64,000 bases of DNA. It comes from Symbiodinium natans (lineage: Eukaryota; Sar; Dinophyceae; Suessiales; Symbiodiniaceae). Location: NCBI GenBank assembly GCA_905221605.1, contig CAJNDS010001779.1, positions 1,120,977 through 1,184,976 of the forward strand, written 5' to 3'. Each line of letters starts with the position of its first letter. The stretch's first letter is position 1. Of the stretch, positions 10,982 through 19,811 are shown one piece after another. A program made the translations under genes and the position numbers. The notes beneath the pieces were generated by a model. It made no database searches, was not told where the DNA came from, and worked only from the letters and a program-made list of their open reading frames with translations.

Positions 10982-13900
10982 CTAGACGTGAAACTCATTT
11001 AAATAATGTGCTGAGTCAAACAAGTTCTCCTGCGCATGACTCATGATCATTTCTCGCAGAAGAAGATCAGCAAACGTGCGCGTGTAGTAGAGATTGCGAA
11101 CTCTTCTGGCGTGAATAGTGTCACCAATGGCCGCCACGTTCACATACGCAGGTCCGCTCCCATCGAACACCAGTCGAATCTGCTTGTCGATGTTGTTGAT
11201 GCTGTGTGGCAGCGGCGGCTCGATCATGTTGCGCAGCAACGCAGCGCTTTCACGCAGCAATGCTTGCGGAACCGCCTGCGACGAAGCAGCATGATCATAG
11301 AGAGCCAAGACGACCTTGACCTGCTTCGTCCCTGCTGCAATGAACTGTCGCTCGGCGCAGTGGTACTTCGCGACGTGGGTTCGAAGATATCGCAAGCAAG
11401 CGAAAGAACGAAATGGACAAAAGGGACATCCTCTTCTGCCATCCACTTTAAGATAACTCGAGCGTAAATTTTCCGTCACCTCCTGTACTTCTTTCTTCAT
11501 GTACTCCAAGATGTTGTCGGAGACAAAAGGACAACCTTCCGAGTCGAACTCAATTCTTGAAGCTGACAAGGACGGCAGCATGTCGCCTTCGTCATCCGAT
11601 TGGTCACTGCTAGCTCCTGCCAGGATGTCCAACAAAACGTCCGCATGCGTGTGAAGCGATTCCTGCGACTGTCTCTGCCAGTAGGAAACAACGGTGATGC
11701 AGTCCACAGCAGAGGCCACTGCTTCCTTGAAGTTGTCCGTTGTTAGTTTGAAGCTTTCTCTGCCGTCAAGGATTGAAACGAAGTCTCTGTTGGGACTGAA
11801 TTTCACTGCGACGCAATGAGGACGACCACTTGCTTCGGAATGAAGCATGAAGCACTCAACGTGGTCAGGCGGAAGCCCGACTGCGCAGTTCAGGTCCGCC
11901 TTGTTCATACTGACTGCGCTGCGATAGGATCTGCATCCTCTCTCCAAAGCTTCCTTGTTTTCTTTCGACTCGATGCTTTGAAGAGAAGTCGCAATAGTAG
12001 TGCGCAGGAGCGGCGCCACGTGCCAGAGCGCGCAGGGAATGCAATTGCCTGGCTGTACGCACGCGTCCGGCACTGAGTCGCTCCGAGGAAGCGCGCTGCC
12101 GCATTGCCGCATGGCAGTGAATGCATCTTTCGACTGCTTCTCAACGATCTTGACCTTGAAGTCAAGTTTCTCTTCAATCTCTTTCTCGCAAGCAAGACAA
12201 TATTCATTCATGTTTGTAATTGAGCATTTGGAAATTCTGAGGCCATCGAAATGCAGAGATAGGTGGGATGGAGTTGGCGTGGTTGTTCGCAAAACAAACT
12301 CGGACCAGCACTGAAGAATGCGATCCTCAACTGCTTGCCACATCAAGGAGAATATTGTAGAAGAAGGAAATTTCTTGGCTTTCACGTCCTTCAGACTCAT
12401 GTAGTCGGCATAGAGCAGGTTGCATGCCATCCAGCGAAGGTACAGGGAAAGCTTCTGCACCTTTTGCACGTCCACATTGTCTTTCAATGTGTTCGGCGCT
12501 CGCCCGCCATTCAGAAGCGTGTTGACCAGTTCTTTTCCTTCGCTTCGACATAAGTTCAGTTTCTCAATGAACTCGTCACGTCTGTGAGCGAGTTCGTACA
12601 GCATTTCGCTGAGGTCCGTCGGCAGCGGCGGAACAGGGTTCAACTTCTGGACGATCTGGCACGTCAGACTCAGACAGCAGTTTTGTATGTCCAAATCTGC
12701 AGAATGCCCGTCCAGAACATGTAATTGAAGTCTGCGGGACATTGACTGCGCGCTTCCGAGTCCACCGTAGCGTCGAGACTTGACGCTGTAGGCAGGCTGA
12801 GCAGAGTAACGATATGTAATTTGCTTCGACGTCAAAGCTGCGGCAGGCGCCTGGGAATCTTCCAGACAATGTTGTGGTTCTTGCAAAGAGTCCTTGTCCC
12901 TCAAACGTCTTCTCTTGGGCACATTGACGTCGTCGCGTTGGGAAGCGACACCGTGGAGCACGCTGAGGATGCTGCCTTCGTGATCCTTTAGCTTTTCCAT
13001 AGCACTTCCATGCGCTCGCAAGGCATCTGCTTGGTCGGACTGCTTGCGACCTTTCTTGTTCTCGCCTGTCAAGCTTGTGCACATGCTGCCGTGATATTTC
13101 TGCAAGCATTCTACGTTGCTTTTGCGAGAGGCATGCGCAAAGGCATATTGTCGCAGGTTGTGCAGATTATGCTGCTCCTCGAAAAGCATTCTGGCATCGT
13201 CTGCAGCTGCGACAGAGATTATCTCGTCGAAATTCTTCGAGAAGGTCATGAATGGAAAGTATACTCCTGGCTTCGCCTTGCTGGTCTTGTGTCTCACTAT
13301 TCCGGATCGCAGCACGCTTCTCGGTTCTACCTCGTCCCACAACTTGTCTTTGGGTACATTTGGAACGTTGACGTTCTTGAAGGGCAGCTTCTTGAACTCA
13401 TAGTAGGACATCAACTCCGTGCCGGCTTCCAGCATCACGTCGAGCAAGTGATTCCGCAAATTGTCCCATTCGCTGCATTGCTCTTCTCGATGTTTTTGAC
13501 TTTCTGCATCCGCCTCCAGCAGATTCGCGAAGCCTAGGCCATGTTCATCTTGTACTCGACGTTGTCGGACTGGTATGCCGCAGGCACCTCTCATAGTGTC
13601 CTCGGTGAGATACTGATCTCCTCCGTTGCAGTAGTCTTCTATAAATTGGTAGCAGGCCTCGCAGCCATTCTCCCGCTCGAACACCCACTGGCACCGATGT
13701 CCGGCAATTGATGCCTGAGACAACTGCAAAAACTTGTTCAGACTGGGATCGGCTGCAAAAATACCGTCTTCTTCATGGTCCGGGTAGTGCAGTAAGAATT
13801 TTGAATGGACGAAGCGAGCCTTAGCTTTCCATACGAAGGCTCGTCGGAACATTGAATGGAAATTGCTGATGTTGACGCCGGAGAAGGTCATCATTCTGTT

Positions 13901-14788
13901 GAGCTCCAAGCGCTTCCAGCCGACTATGTGGAACATACGTGTAGTATATCCATAGGGCTTGCGGCCCATGATGCCGTCTGCCGACATGGTCTTCTTGAAT
14001 AAGTCGATGTGCAGTTTTTTACTGCTTTCGGGCGCTTCCTGTCCCGTTATAATGAAGCACTTGGCGAAGGACTCCACCTGCTTTCTCAGCTCTTCATCCA
14101 AGTGCCAGATGTTGGGATCAAAAAATGAGTGGTTGTGCTTGTACATCTCCGAAAGATGTAACGAGTAAAGGCTTTGTCCGACGCCGCCCGGAGATATGCC
14201 AATGAAACATCTATCGATGTTGAGGCCTCGCTTCGCTAGCGCGATGGCAGCCTGGAAGCATTGGAACACCTGAAAATTACACCAGAACGTTTGCTGGTAA
14301 AATTTCTGCAGGCGGTCGACGTTCGCTTGGAGAACGGGGTCCAGTAGAGAATGTGGAATATGGACATAACAGTTGTTCTCGGGACCTTTCTTGACGACCT
14401 CGATGTGATGAGCGGCGTTGGGGTGGTCGTACCTGAAGCAGATGTCGTTGTAACAAACTGCAGGTTTTCGTTTGTGCTCCGTCTCGCACCACTCCACAAT
14501 CAGGGAGATCAGGCGTGTTTGCATCAGCTCGTGCCGCAGCACGTGGCAGATTTTCCACGCCTTGTCCGCTAAGTTGTTCGTCCAAGACTCCTCTTTCGGC
14601 GGGTCGTCAACGCCAGTTGGTTCCTCCTCTGGCGCACTGTCCAGACGGCGCACAGGCGCACTTCGAGTTTTCTTTCTAGCTGCATCCCTGCAATTCTCGA
14701 GAAAGACAGTTTCGCTGAGAAAGTTCTGACTATCACTGACAATAGCAGCAGCGATGCCGACGTCCGTTCTTGGCACACTGTCCTTCAT
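10982..14788 (-). CDS. replication-like protein: helicase-like, polymerase-palm-like, OTU-like protease and C2H2 finger
   Basis: A 1268-codon frame from an ATG; it stays open upstream to about 14902 with coding-like residues (VPFGGIPPEAV), so the true start may be further up. Seen in order: a P-loop-like GISPGGVGQS at 197-206 (the usual Lys is Gln), then hydrophobic CFIITGQE and an Asn-rich stretch (KRLELNRMMTFSG) as in SF3/D5-type helicases; around 698-848 a palm-like set, DLDIQN (D698, D700, N703), KELVNTLLNGG (K752) and HFDG (D848), reminiscent of DNA polymerases or primase-polymerases; C916 (GNCIPCAL), H991 (RPHCVAV) and D1008 (ILDG), the layout of an OTU-like cysteine protease; and a C2H2 finger C1121-C1124-H1138-H1143. 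Such a combination suggests a self-replicating mobile element. The domain names are by motif only; the palm and helicase calls are the least sure. Confidence 0.55.
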   Translation of the reverse strand: MKDSVPRTDVGIAAAIVSDSQNFLSETVFLENCRDAARKKTRSAPVRRLDSAPEEEPTGVDDPPKEESWTNNLADKAWKICHVLRHELMQTRLISLIVEWCETEHKRKPAVCYNDICFRYDHPNAAHHIEVVKKGPENNCYVHIPHSLLDPVLQANVDRLQKFYQQTFWCNFQVFQCFQAAIALAKRGLNIDRCFIGISPGGVGQSLYSLHLSEMYKHNHSFFDPNIWHLDEELRKQVESFAKCFIITGQEAPESSKKLHIDLFKKTMSADGIMGRKPYGYTTRMFHIVGWKRLELNRMMTFSGVNISNFHSMFRRAFVWKAKARFVHSKFLLHYPDHEEDGIFAADPSLNKFLQLSQASIAGHRCQWVFERENGCEACYQFIEDYCNGGDQYLTEDTMRGACGIPVRQRRVQDEHGLGFANLLEADAESQKHREEQCSEWDNLRNHLLDVMLEAGTELMSYYEFKKLPFKNVNVPNVPKDKLWDEVEPRSVLRSGIVRHKTSKAKPGVYFPFMTFSKNFDEIISVAAADDARMLFEEQHNLHNLRQYAFAHASRKSNVECLQKYHGSMCTSLTGENKKGRKQSDQADALRAHGSAMEKLKDHEGSILSVLHGVASQRDDVNVPKRRRLRDKDSLQEPQHCLEDSQAPAAALTSKQITYRYSAQPAYSVKSRRYGGLGSAQSMSRRLQLHVLDGHSADLDIQNCCLSLTCQIVQKLNPVPPLPTDLSEMLYELAHRRDEFIEKLNLCRSEGKELVNTLLNGGRAPNTLKDNVDVQKVQKLSLYLRWMACNLLYADYMSLKDVKAKKFPSSTIFSLMWQAVEDRILQCWSEFVLRTTTPTPSHLSLHFDGLRISKCSITNMNEYCLACEKEIEEKLDFKVKIVEKQSKDAFTAMRQCGSALPRSDSVPDACVQPGNCIPCALWHVAPLLRTTIATSLQSIESKENKEALERGCRSYRSAVSMNKADLNCAVGLPPDHVECFMLHSEASGRPHCVAVKFSPNRDFVSILDGRESFKLTTDNFKEAVASAVDCITVVSYWQRQSQESLHTHADVLLDILAGASSDQSDDEGDMLPSLSASRIEFDSEGCPFVSDNILEYMKKEVQEVTENLRSSYLKVDGRRGCPFCPFRSFACLRYLRTHVAKYHCAERQFIAAGTKQVKVVLALYDHAASSQAVPQALLRESAALLRNMIEPPLPHSINNIDKQIRLVFDGSGPAYVNVAAIGDTIHARRVRNLYYTRTFADLLLREMIMSHAQENLFDSAHYLNEFHV

Positions 14789-14897
14789 TCGGCGGAAAAT
14801 GCCTTCTAGCGCAGTGAAGAAATGCGAGATCCTGTGCAGGACAGCTTCCGGTGGAATGCCACCAAATGGAACAAAAGAGCCATCGTCATTGTAAATT

Positions 14898-16510
14898 TTA
14901 AATATTCAGAAAACCATCGTGAACTCTGATGTGCCTCTCGCCCTCCACAAGCCACAAAAAGGCTGCAGCATCGGCAAGCATGAGCTTGTCAGAAACATTT
15001 TTCTCAGATAAATACCTGGCCGCCATGATGAGACGTCTGAGCTCGTCCGAGACTGTCGGGAGCGCTGCCATCAGCTCGGCCAGAGAATCCTGAGTCCTGC
15101 GGACGATTTCGACACGGTCGTGCTTGACATCCGGAGGATACCTGGTCAGCACGTTGGCGATTGCGCTATGGGATGTTTCGAAGAATTTGTTGAATTGCTC
15201 CACGTGTGTGTCGGCTCCAGGCTGCAATCTGCGCTTCTTGGCTCCTGCAGGGACATCTGGCAGGGACTGTTCCAGAATAAGATGCAAGGCTTCGGCGATT
15301 TCCTCTCCAAACGGGTCTTCATTGCCGCCTGCTCCCGAAAGCTGAACCTCAAAAGGAACTGTAGGCGGTATCTCCTGAGCTGCAGTCATCTGCTCTGCCT
15401 CCGTTGCTGTTGCCAGCAGGGTCTGTCGTCTGGACTCCATGATCTTGTCTATCGACTTCTGCAGATCAGGTACCTCGTCGACGAATCCTTCAGGAAGATA
15501 GTTTGGATGTACGCAAACCACCAACATCCTGGAAACCTTGATGTCATAATACTTTTCGAGGATCCAGCGATAAGCATTGAGTTGAAGGCGGTACTGCTCG
15601 CCTTGACAGTCCGGCACGTGTTCGATGGGTTTTTTCATGGTCCTTCCGTAAGCATTGTACTTGTCTCGCAGTTTCTCACTTCGCTTCCAATCAACCAGAA
15701 TGAAGTCGTCGCTGTTTTTCCTTTTCAGCACGACGTCGATGGACCCTGCGACGTCTTCCTCCGGCGCATGGATGGCCCACTCCGTTCTGAAAATCTCCAC
15801 AGGTCCCATGTTGCCTAGGATCCCAATAGCTGCGTTAAGCTCGCCGCGCATGCAGCCGGGCAGGATTTCATACCCGTTGAGTAGATGCTCCAGCATAGAG
15901 TGCATCCACGTGCCAGAGTTCGCGGCTTCCTCTTTCTTCTTCTGCCACATGGCTTCGATCTCGTTGTCGTGCAGCATGAGATGTGACATAAACTCTTCCC
16001 AATGTTGAAGTTCATCTCGACTCTTGGCAAAGAGACTGCAGATTTCCTCTACATCTGGCTGAGCTTGTCTCAATTGTTCATACAGATCTGCTTGGTAAAA
16101 GAAATCTTGACCAATAAGCATGGAAGAAATGAGTTTGAAGTCTGCATCTGGCGCCACGTACAGGCTTCTCGGCCAGTTACGACCATTCTTCATTTTGCCG
16201 ATGGCATCTGCTGCATCAAAGTAGGCAGTAAATTCGTGAAGGAGAGACGTGACCTCAGTTTTACCAGGTCAGGTAAATGCATAAGTGTACGTGTTACTGC
16301 TGCATATTGAGCTCTGCATAAGTATCTACGAGTGCTTAAGTCCAGATAAAGCTTGGCAACGCTGCATCCAACCGGCTCATCCTTGTAGAAGTAGGTGTGT
16401 CCAGCTGATTCGAATCGCAGAAATGAATCTGTCGGATGTGGATTGATTTCAGCAAGTTCGGTGCAGGGACGCAAGAGTGCTGTGGTCGCAGTGGACGGAT
16501 CCCTGGCCAT
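14898..16510 (-). CDS. PD-(D/E)XK nuclease, two exons
   Basis: Exon 1 (16510-16361, 50 codons from an ATG) carries the HTYFYKDEPVGCS lead-in, and exon 2 (16253-14898) continues VTSLLHEF...YFDAADAI. Joined they give about 501 residues. The nuclease core is in exon 2: GSIDVVLK with the acidic D at 15737-15735, then ILVDWKRS with D and K at 15692-15684, spaced as D-x14-DxK, followed by QLNAYRWIL. This is the PD-(D/E)XK pattern of Cas4/RecB-like exonucleases and related mobile-element nucleases, which cut DNA using metal held by these residues. Helix-rich sequence precedes it (Trp-rich WMHSMLEHLLNGYE). The stop lies within 5 bp of the opening of the next gene's frame, which suggests one ancestral polyprotein now split by a frame change. 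The splice join is inferred from the protein continuity. Confidence 0.65.
16254..16360 (-). other. intron of the nuclease gene (107 nt, GT-AG)
   Basis: Read on the minus strand, the donor is AGC|GTTGCC and the acceptor CTGAG|GTCACG. Removing it joins GCS to VTSLLHEF in phase and removes the frame change between the two open frames. The AG|G acceptor context is common in dinoflagellates. Confidence 0.6.
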
Positions 16511-17053
16511 CAGGCCGGAACGCGTGGGGCGTTGCGTGTAACTGTGCCAACGATGGAGTCCAGCGGAGCAGCCCAGCTTCCTGAGGCAGAAACGATCATG
16601 TGTTTGCAGAGCGCAAAGGTACCACTCTCACATGCTTGCACGCGGTTTTCCCGCTACGGAGTGAAGCCTCCTGGAACAGATTCGTTGACGTCCATCGTGT
16701 CGTCGCCGTCCTTTTATGATGAACATATTCTTTGAAGTAACTCGCTTGTTTATCTTGCAGTCACGTAAAAAGAAATCATGGGCGAGAAGCCGATCCACCG
16801 AGGCTATCCACGTAGTCCATATCCTCGTAAGTTGGTGCCTGCATAACAGTTACTCAGTCCCGTGGGACACATTCAGTCGTGTAGCACAGTGCAGCATCAG
16901 GAACACATCTCACAACAGTACGCTAAATGTTAAACTGCAACAACAACATAGGTGTAGCACTGTAGAGCCTCATCCATGGTCGGAACTTGCTCTCGATGCA
17001 GTGCATCTTCTTGGTGTCCGACAGCGGTGTCATCCTAGCGCTTCGACACACTG
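16511..17053. other. intergenic, no gene found
   Basis: Sits between the nuclease start and the end of the zinc-binding frame. It probably holds the nuclease promoter or an upstream exon, but I see no defined signal. Confidence 0.35.
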
Positions 17054-17878
17054 TCAGAAGCATGCATGTGCCGATTGCGTTGTTGCACTGCACGCAAAGA
17101 GTGTTCCTATATCATCAAGGCAAGCGTCATTGCGAACACCCTCTCGGGCTTGCGAACGCTCCACATGTTCGTGAGCTAGGAGGACGTGCATTTGATGCGC
17201 GTAGCCGAGTGCCGCATGGCGCCATTGCCGAGCATCTGCAAAGTCTCTCGGATGTCCTAGTCCCTGAAGAATGTTTCTGCGACGCGACGACAGCTTCCTG
17301 GCTTCGTGATGAAGAAAATGTAGAAGCACGATGTCTTGCTTCTGGTGTAAAAGGTCAATGATGTTCCGGGATCTAAACATCACCTGCTCCCATTGTCTTT
17401 TGCTTAGGCGCGCCCTCTGTGAAGGATCTGGCAGAAGACGCACAGCCAAAGGAAACTCACGAAGTAGTTCTTCGTGTAGGCGCATGACGCTCGCAACCAC
17501 ACCAGTGCATTTGGAATGTGAGGAATTTCTCCAGTGTCCTGCAGCGTAAAATTCTGTAGCATCAGCGTATGGCGACTGCGTCGGATCTGCTCTGCCGACA
17601 CCAGGCGTGGTCTCCAGGTTATTCTGCCGAAGCGTCGCAGCGTCGCTTCCACCTAAGAAGTCCTGCAGTTGCGTAGGACAGCAAGGACAGAGGCGAGTAG
17701 GATGCTGCGTGACATGTCCGTTGCAGACCCAAGAGTTGCAAAGGTCGCACACGCGCCACCTGTTGGTCGCCAGAGAATACGTTCTGCTGCATATCGCGCA
17801 TTTAACTGCCGTTCTCTCTGGCAGACGTGATGGCCAAGTACGGGGGCGCAAGAGGTCCACCAAGATTGCGCCGGTCAC
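17054..17878 (-). CDS. zinc-binding, Arg/His-rich protein; possible tail of the transposase
   Basis: About 274 codons open. Near the start is a cysteine cluster CAIC...CDLC...C..GH...CPCC (roughly residues 26-68), the look of a treble-clef or RING/B-box-like zinc site. The rest is helical with many His and Arg (HEELLREF, QWEQVMFRSRN) and no domain I can name. The first codon is GTG rather than ATG, and the frame overlaps the end of the upstream DDE_1 transposase by 77 bp in a frame shifted by one. The simplest reading is that this was the C-terminal part of the transposase, separated by a one-base indel or a missed splice. It could also be an independent gene with an unseen first exon. Confidence 0.45.
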   Translation of the reverse strand: MTGAILVDLLRPRTWPSRLPERTAVKCAICSRTYSLATNRWRVCDLCNSWVCNGHVTQHPTRLCPCCPTQLQDFLGGSDAATLRQNNLETTPGVGRADPTQSPYADATEFYAAGHWRNSSHSKCTGVVASVMRLHEELLREFPLAVRLLPDPSQRARLSKRQWEQVMFRSRNIIDLLHQKQDIVLLHFLHHEARKLSSRRRNILQGLGHPRDFADARQWRHAALGYAHQMHVLLAHEHVERSQAREGVRNDACLDDIGTLFACSATTQSAHACF

Positions 17879-19264
17879 CGACTATGCCGGCGGCCTCAAA
17901 CCCTCGATACCAACTACGGCTTGTCATGAAATCGCTTACAGCAAATAACAGCCGCAACCACGCTTCCCCAGTCCCAGCATCGGCGTCCGATGCTACCGCA
18001 GCTTCGATGGACTTGCGCCGCAAGTGTTGCTTCAAGCATGAGAAGGTCTGCAAATCCAAAGGTTGCAGATGGCCTGTGGTTTGTGATGGGATGATGATGA
18101 TCCACAAACCTAAGAACGCCGCTCTCAGGCACACGCGCTTGTTGTAATGCATTGAAGCCGAGTCCATGATTAAACAGGGCTGCTTGTCTGGAAAGGATGC
18201 CATGACACGCGCCACCTCATCTAGCACTTCCAGCATGACCTCGGTTGAATTCCAACTTGACTGCCTTCTCCAGAAATGAAGGTTCGAGGGCACGTCCGAC
18301 TCTATGGCCTCCAAGCTTCGCTTCGAAAACAAGAACCTGTTGCCAACAAAGAATTGCGGTAATCTTGCTTGTACTTCTGCAAGCGGCGAGCTCAACGCAA
18401 TCAATGTGATGTTGCCACGCTTCGCTCGCCGGCGAGTAGGTCCCGCGTTGCAACGATACCAGGCACGTCGAACGGCAGTCCCCTTGCCATCTGCGTAGTC
18501 CCGCTGCAGAGAAGTTTCGTCCAGATTTATCCACGCGATGTCCTTCTGAAACAAGGTCACCTGCTGTCCAGCCCAGTCAATCCAGCGGAAAAATGCGACG
18601 GCCTTCAGGGGCCTAACCCGGTCCCAATTTGGGGCCAGAAACTGGCCCCCTGAAGAACACCCTGATTCTTCTAGGAGAAAGGGCGGGGTCTTAAAACAAG
18701 CCAGAAAAGGGGGCCAATATCGGTTCGGTTTTGGGGACGGTTTGGAGGTCCAGAACTTATGTTGGGTACCCGAACCCCCTTGTCTGAAGCCGCCTTACAG
18801 GGCCTTACACCAATGGCCTTTGCGTGAAGTTCCTCCGCAGGCAAATCAGACCGATTTGGAAGACAGCCATCATAGGTCAGGTTCCACCGGCGACGAAACC
18901 TCTGCGCCCAAAGGCGCATATAGCGGCCCGGGCGTCCACCTTGACCATCGACGCCAGCAGCCGATGAACTCAAGGCTTGGCTTGCAGGTAAACCTCGCCG
19001 CACAAGCTCCCTCTGGTGCCGTTGTACCAGGGTCAGGGTTGGAACTGCAACACGCTTGTCGTAGTTCACCTGGCACACCCATGCTGCTGTAGAGAACTCA
19101 CTGATGAACCGCTCCGCTTCTGCTTTGACTCGCTTGTCGTATTCTTTCTCGGGATCACCGAGGGTTAGTAGGTCGCCCAAAGGCCACGACTCGTACCACT
19201 GCACGATGTCTGGCAAAGCAACAGCATCACCTGGACGCTTGCGCTTGCGCTGGAATGCACCCAC
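17802..19264 (-). CDS. DDE_1 (pogo/Tc1-like) transposase, at least two exons
   Basis: Exon A (from before 19264 to 18818) is basic at its start (RKRKRP) and carries a helix-turn-helix-like Arg/Trp segment (RYMRLWAQRFRRRWNL), the expected DNA-binding part. Exon B (18602-17802) carries the catalytic core: INLDETSLQ (first Asp), CLIMDSASMHYN (second Asp, GTG-based residue 133) and TTGHLQPLDLQ (third acid, residue 169). This is the DDE_1 pattern of pogo- and Tc1-related transposases, which cut and paste DNA. The joined reading gives ELHAK|AVAFFRWIDW without a break. The 5' end has no ATG; a TTCCAG acceptor at about 19255 suggests an earlier exon. All three acids are present, so the domain may be active if the full gene is intact. 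A frame change at the 3' end leads to the zinc-binding frame. Confidence 0.7.
18603..18817 (-). other. GC-AG intron of the transposase, introner-like (215 nt)
   Basis: Minus-strand donor AAG|GCCATT, acceptor TGAAG|GCCGTC. The same AAGGCC stands at both ends, and a 16-base near-repeat (TAAGGCCCTGTAAGGC / TTAGGCCCCTGAAGGC) lies near each end. Inside is a hairpin, GGGGCCAGttTCTGGCCCC. Its frame has stops or poor coding character while both flanks join in phase. Confidence 0.6.
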
Positions 19265-19811
19265 ACAAGCAACGGGCGTATATTAATAAAGTAATACGAA
19301 GAGAACTCAATTATAGAATTATAAGTTTACGCATGAATTATATAATTGAGTGAACGAAGTACACGTAGTGAACAATGTGAATTAAATTATAACGAACGTA
19401 GTGAGGCATGAATTTAATGAACATGTGAACGAAACACGGGCTAGTTCGCGAGCATATAATACGTTCATTCGGCTCGCTAGTTCGCCCGTATAATAATAAA
19501 AGCACAAATGATTGCACGAAGTAAGCGAATGCGTGCGCCCTTTTCCTTTTTCTTTTCTCCTTTTATTAGTCTTTGTTATCGCGCACGCAGTAAGCATATG
19601 ATTCGTGCGGTCGCTCTCTTCTTTCTCTCCCTTACAATCATATCCTCACAGCGGTCCCCTTGAAAGCCCAATAAAAAGAAGAGAAAAAGGAAGGGCTTTT
19701 AAGGGAGCGTGAGGACATGAGTGAAAGAGTGAGAGAAAAGGGAGAGAGAGAACGCACACGGGCTAGTAATAAAGTAATAAGACGCCCGTGTTCTCTTATT
19801 CGCAGGAGTGG
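19265..19811. other. AT-rich spacer with inverted repeats
   Basis: Holds an AT-rich hairpin at about 19306-19354 (CTCAATTATA / TATAATTGAG) and several copies of GGGCTAGT, GCCCGT and AACGAA(C/G)TA motifs. It may be an intron linking the gene upstream to the transposase, or a small inserted element. No coding sequence seen. Confidence 0.4.

Noticed and set aside
9521-16510. Known Maverick/Polinton or Helitron
   Set aside because: No retroviral-type integrase, capsid, packaging ATPase, or Rep/Pif1 motifs were recognised in the block.
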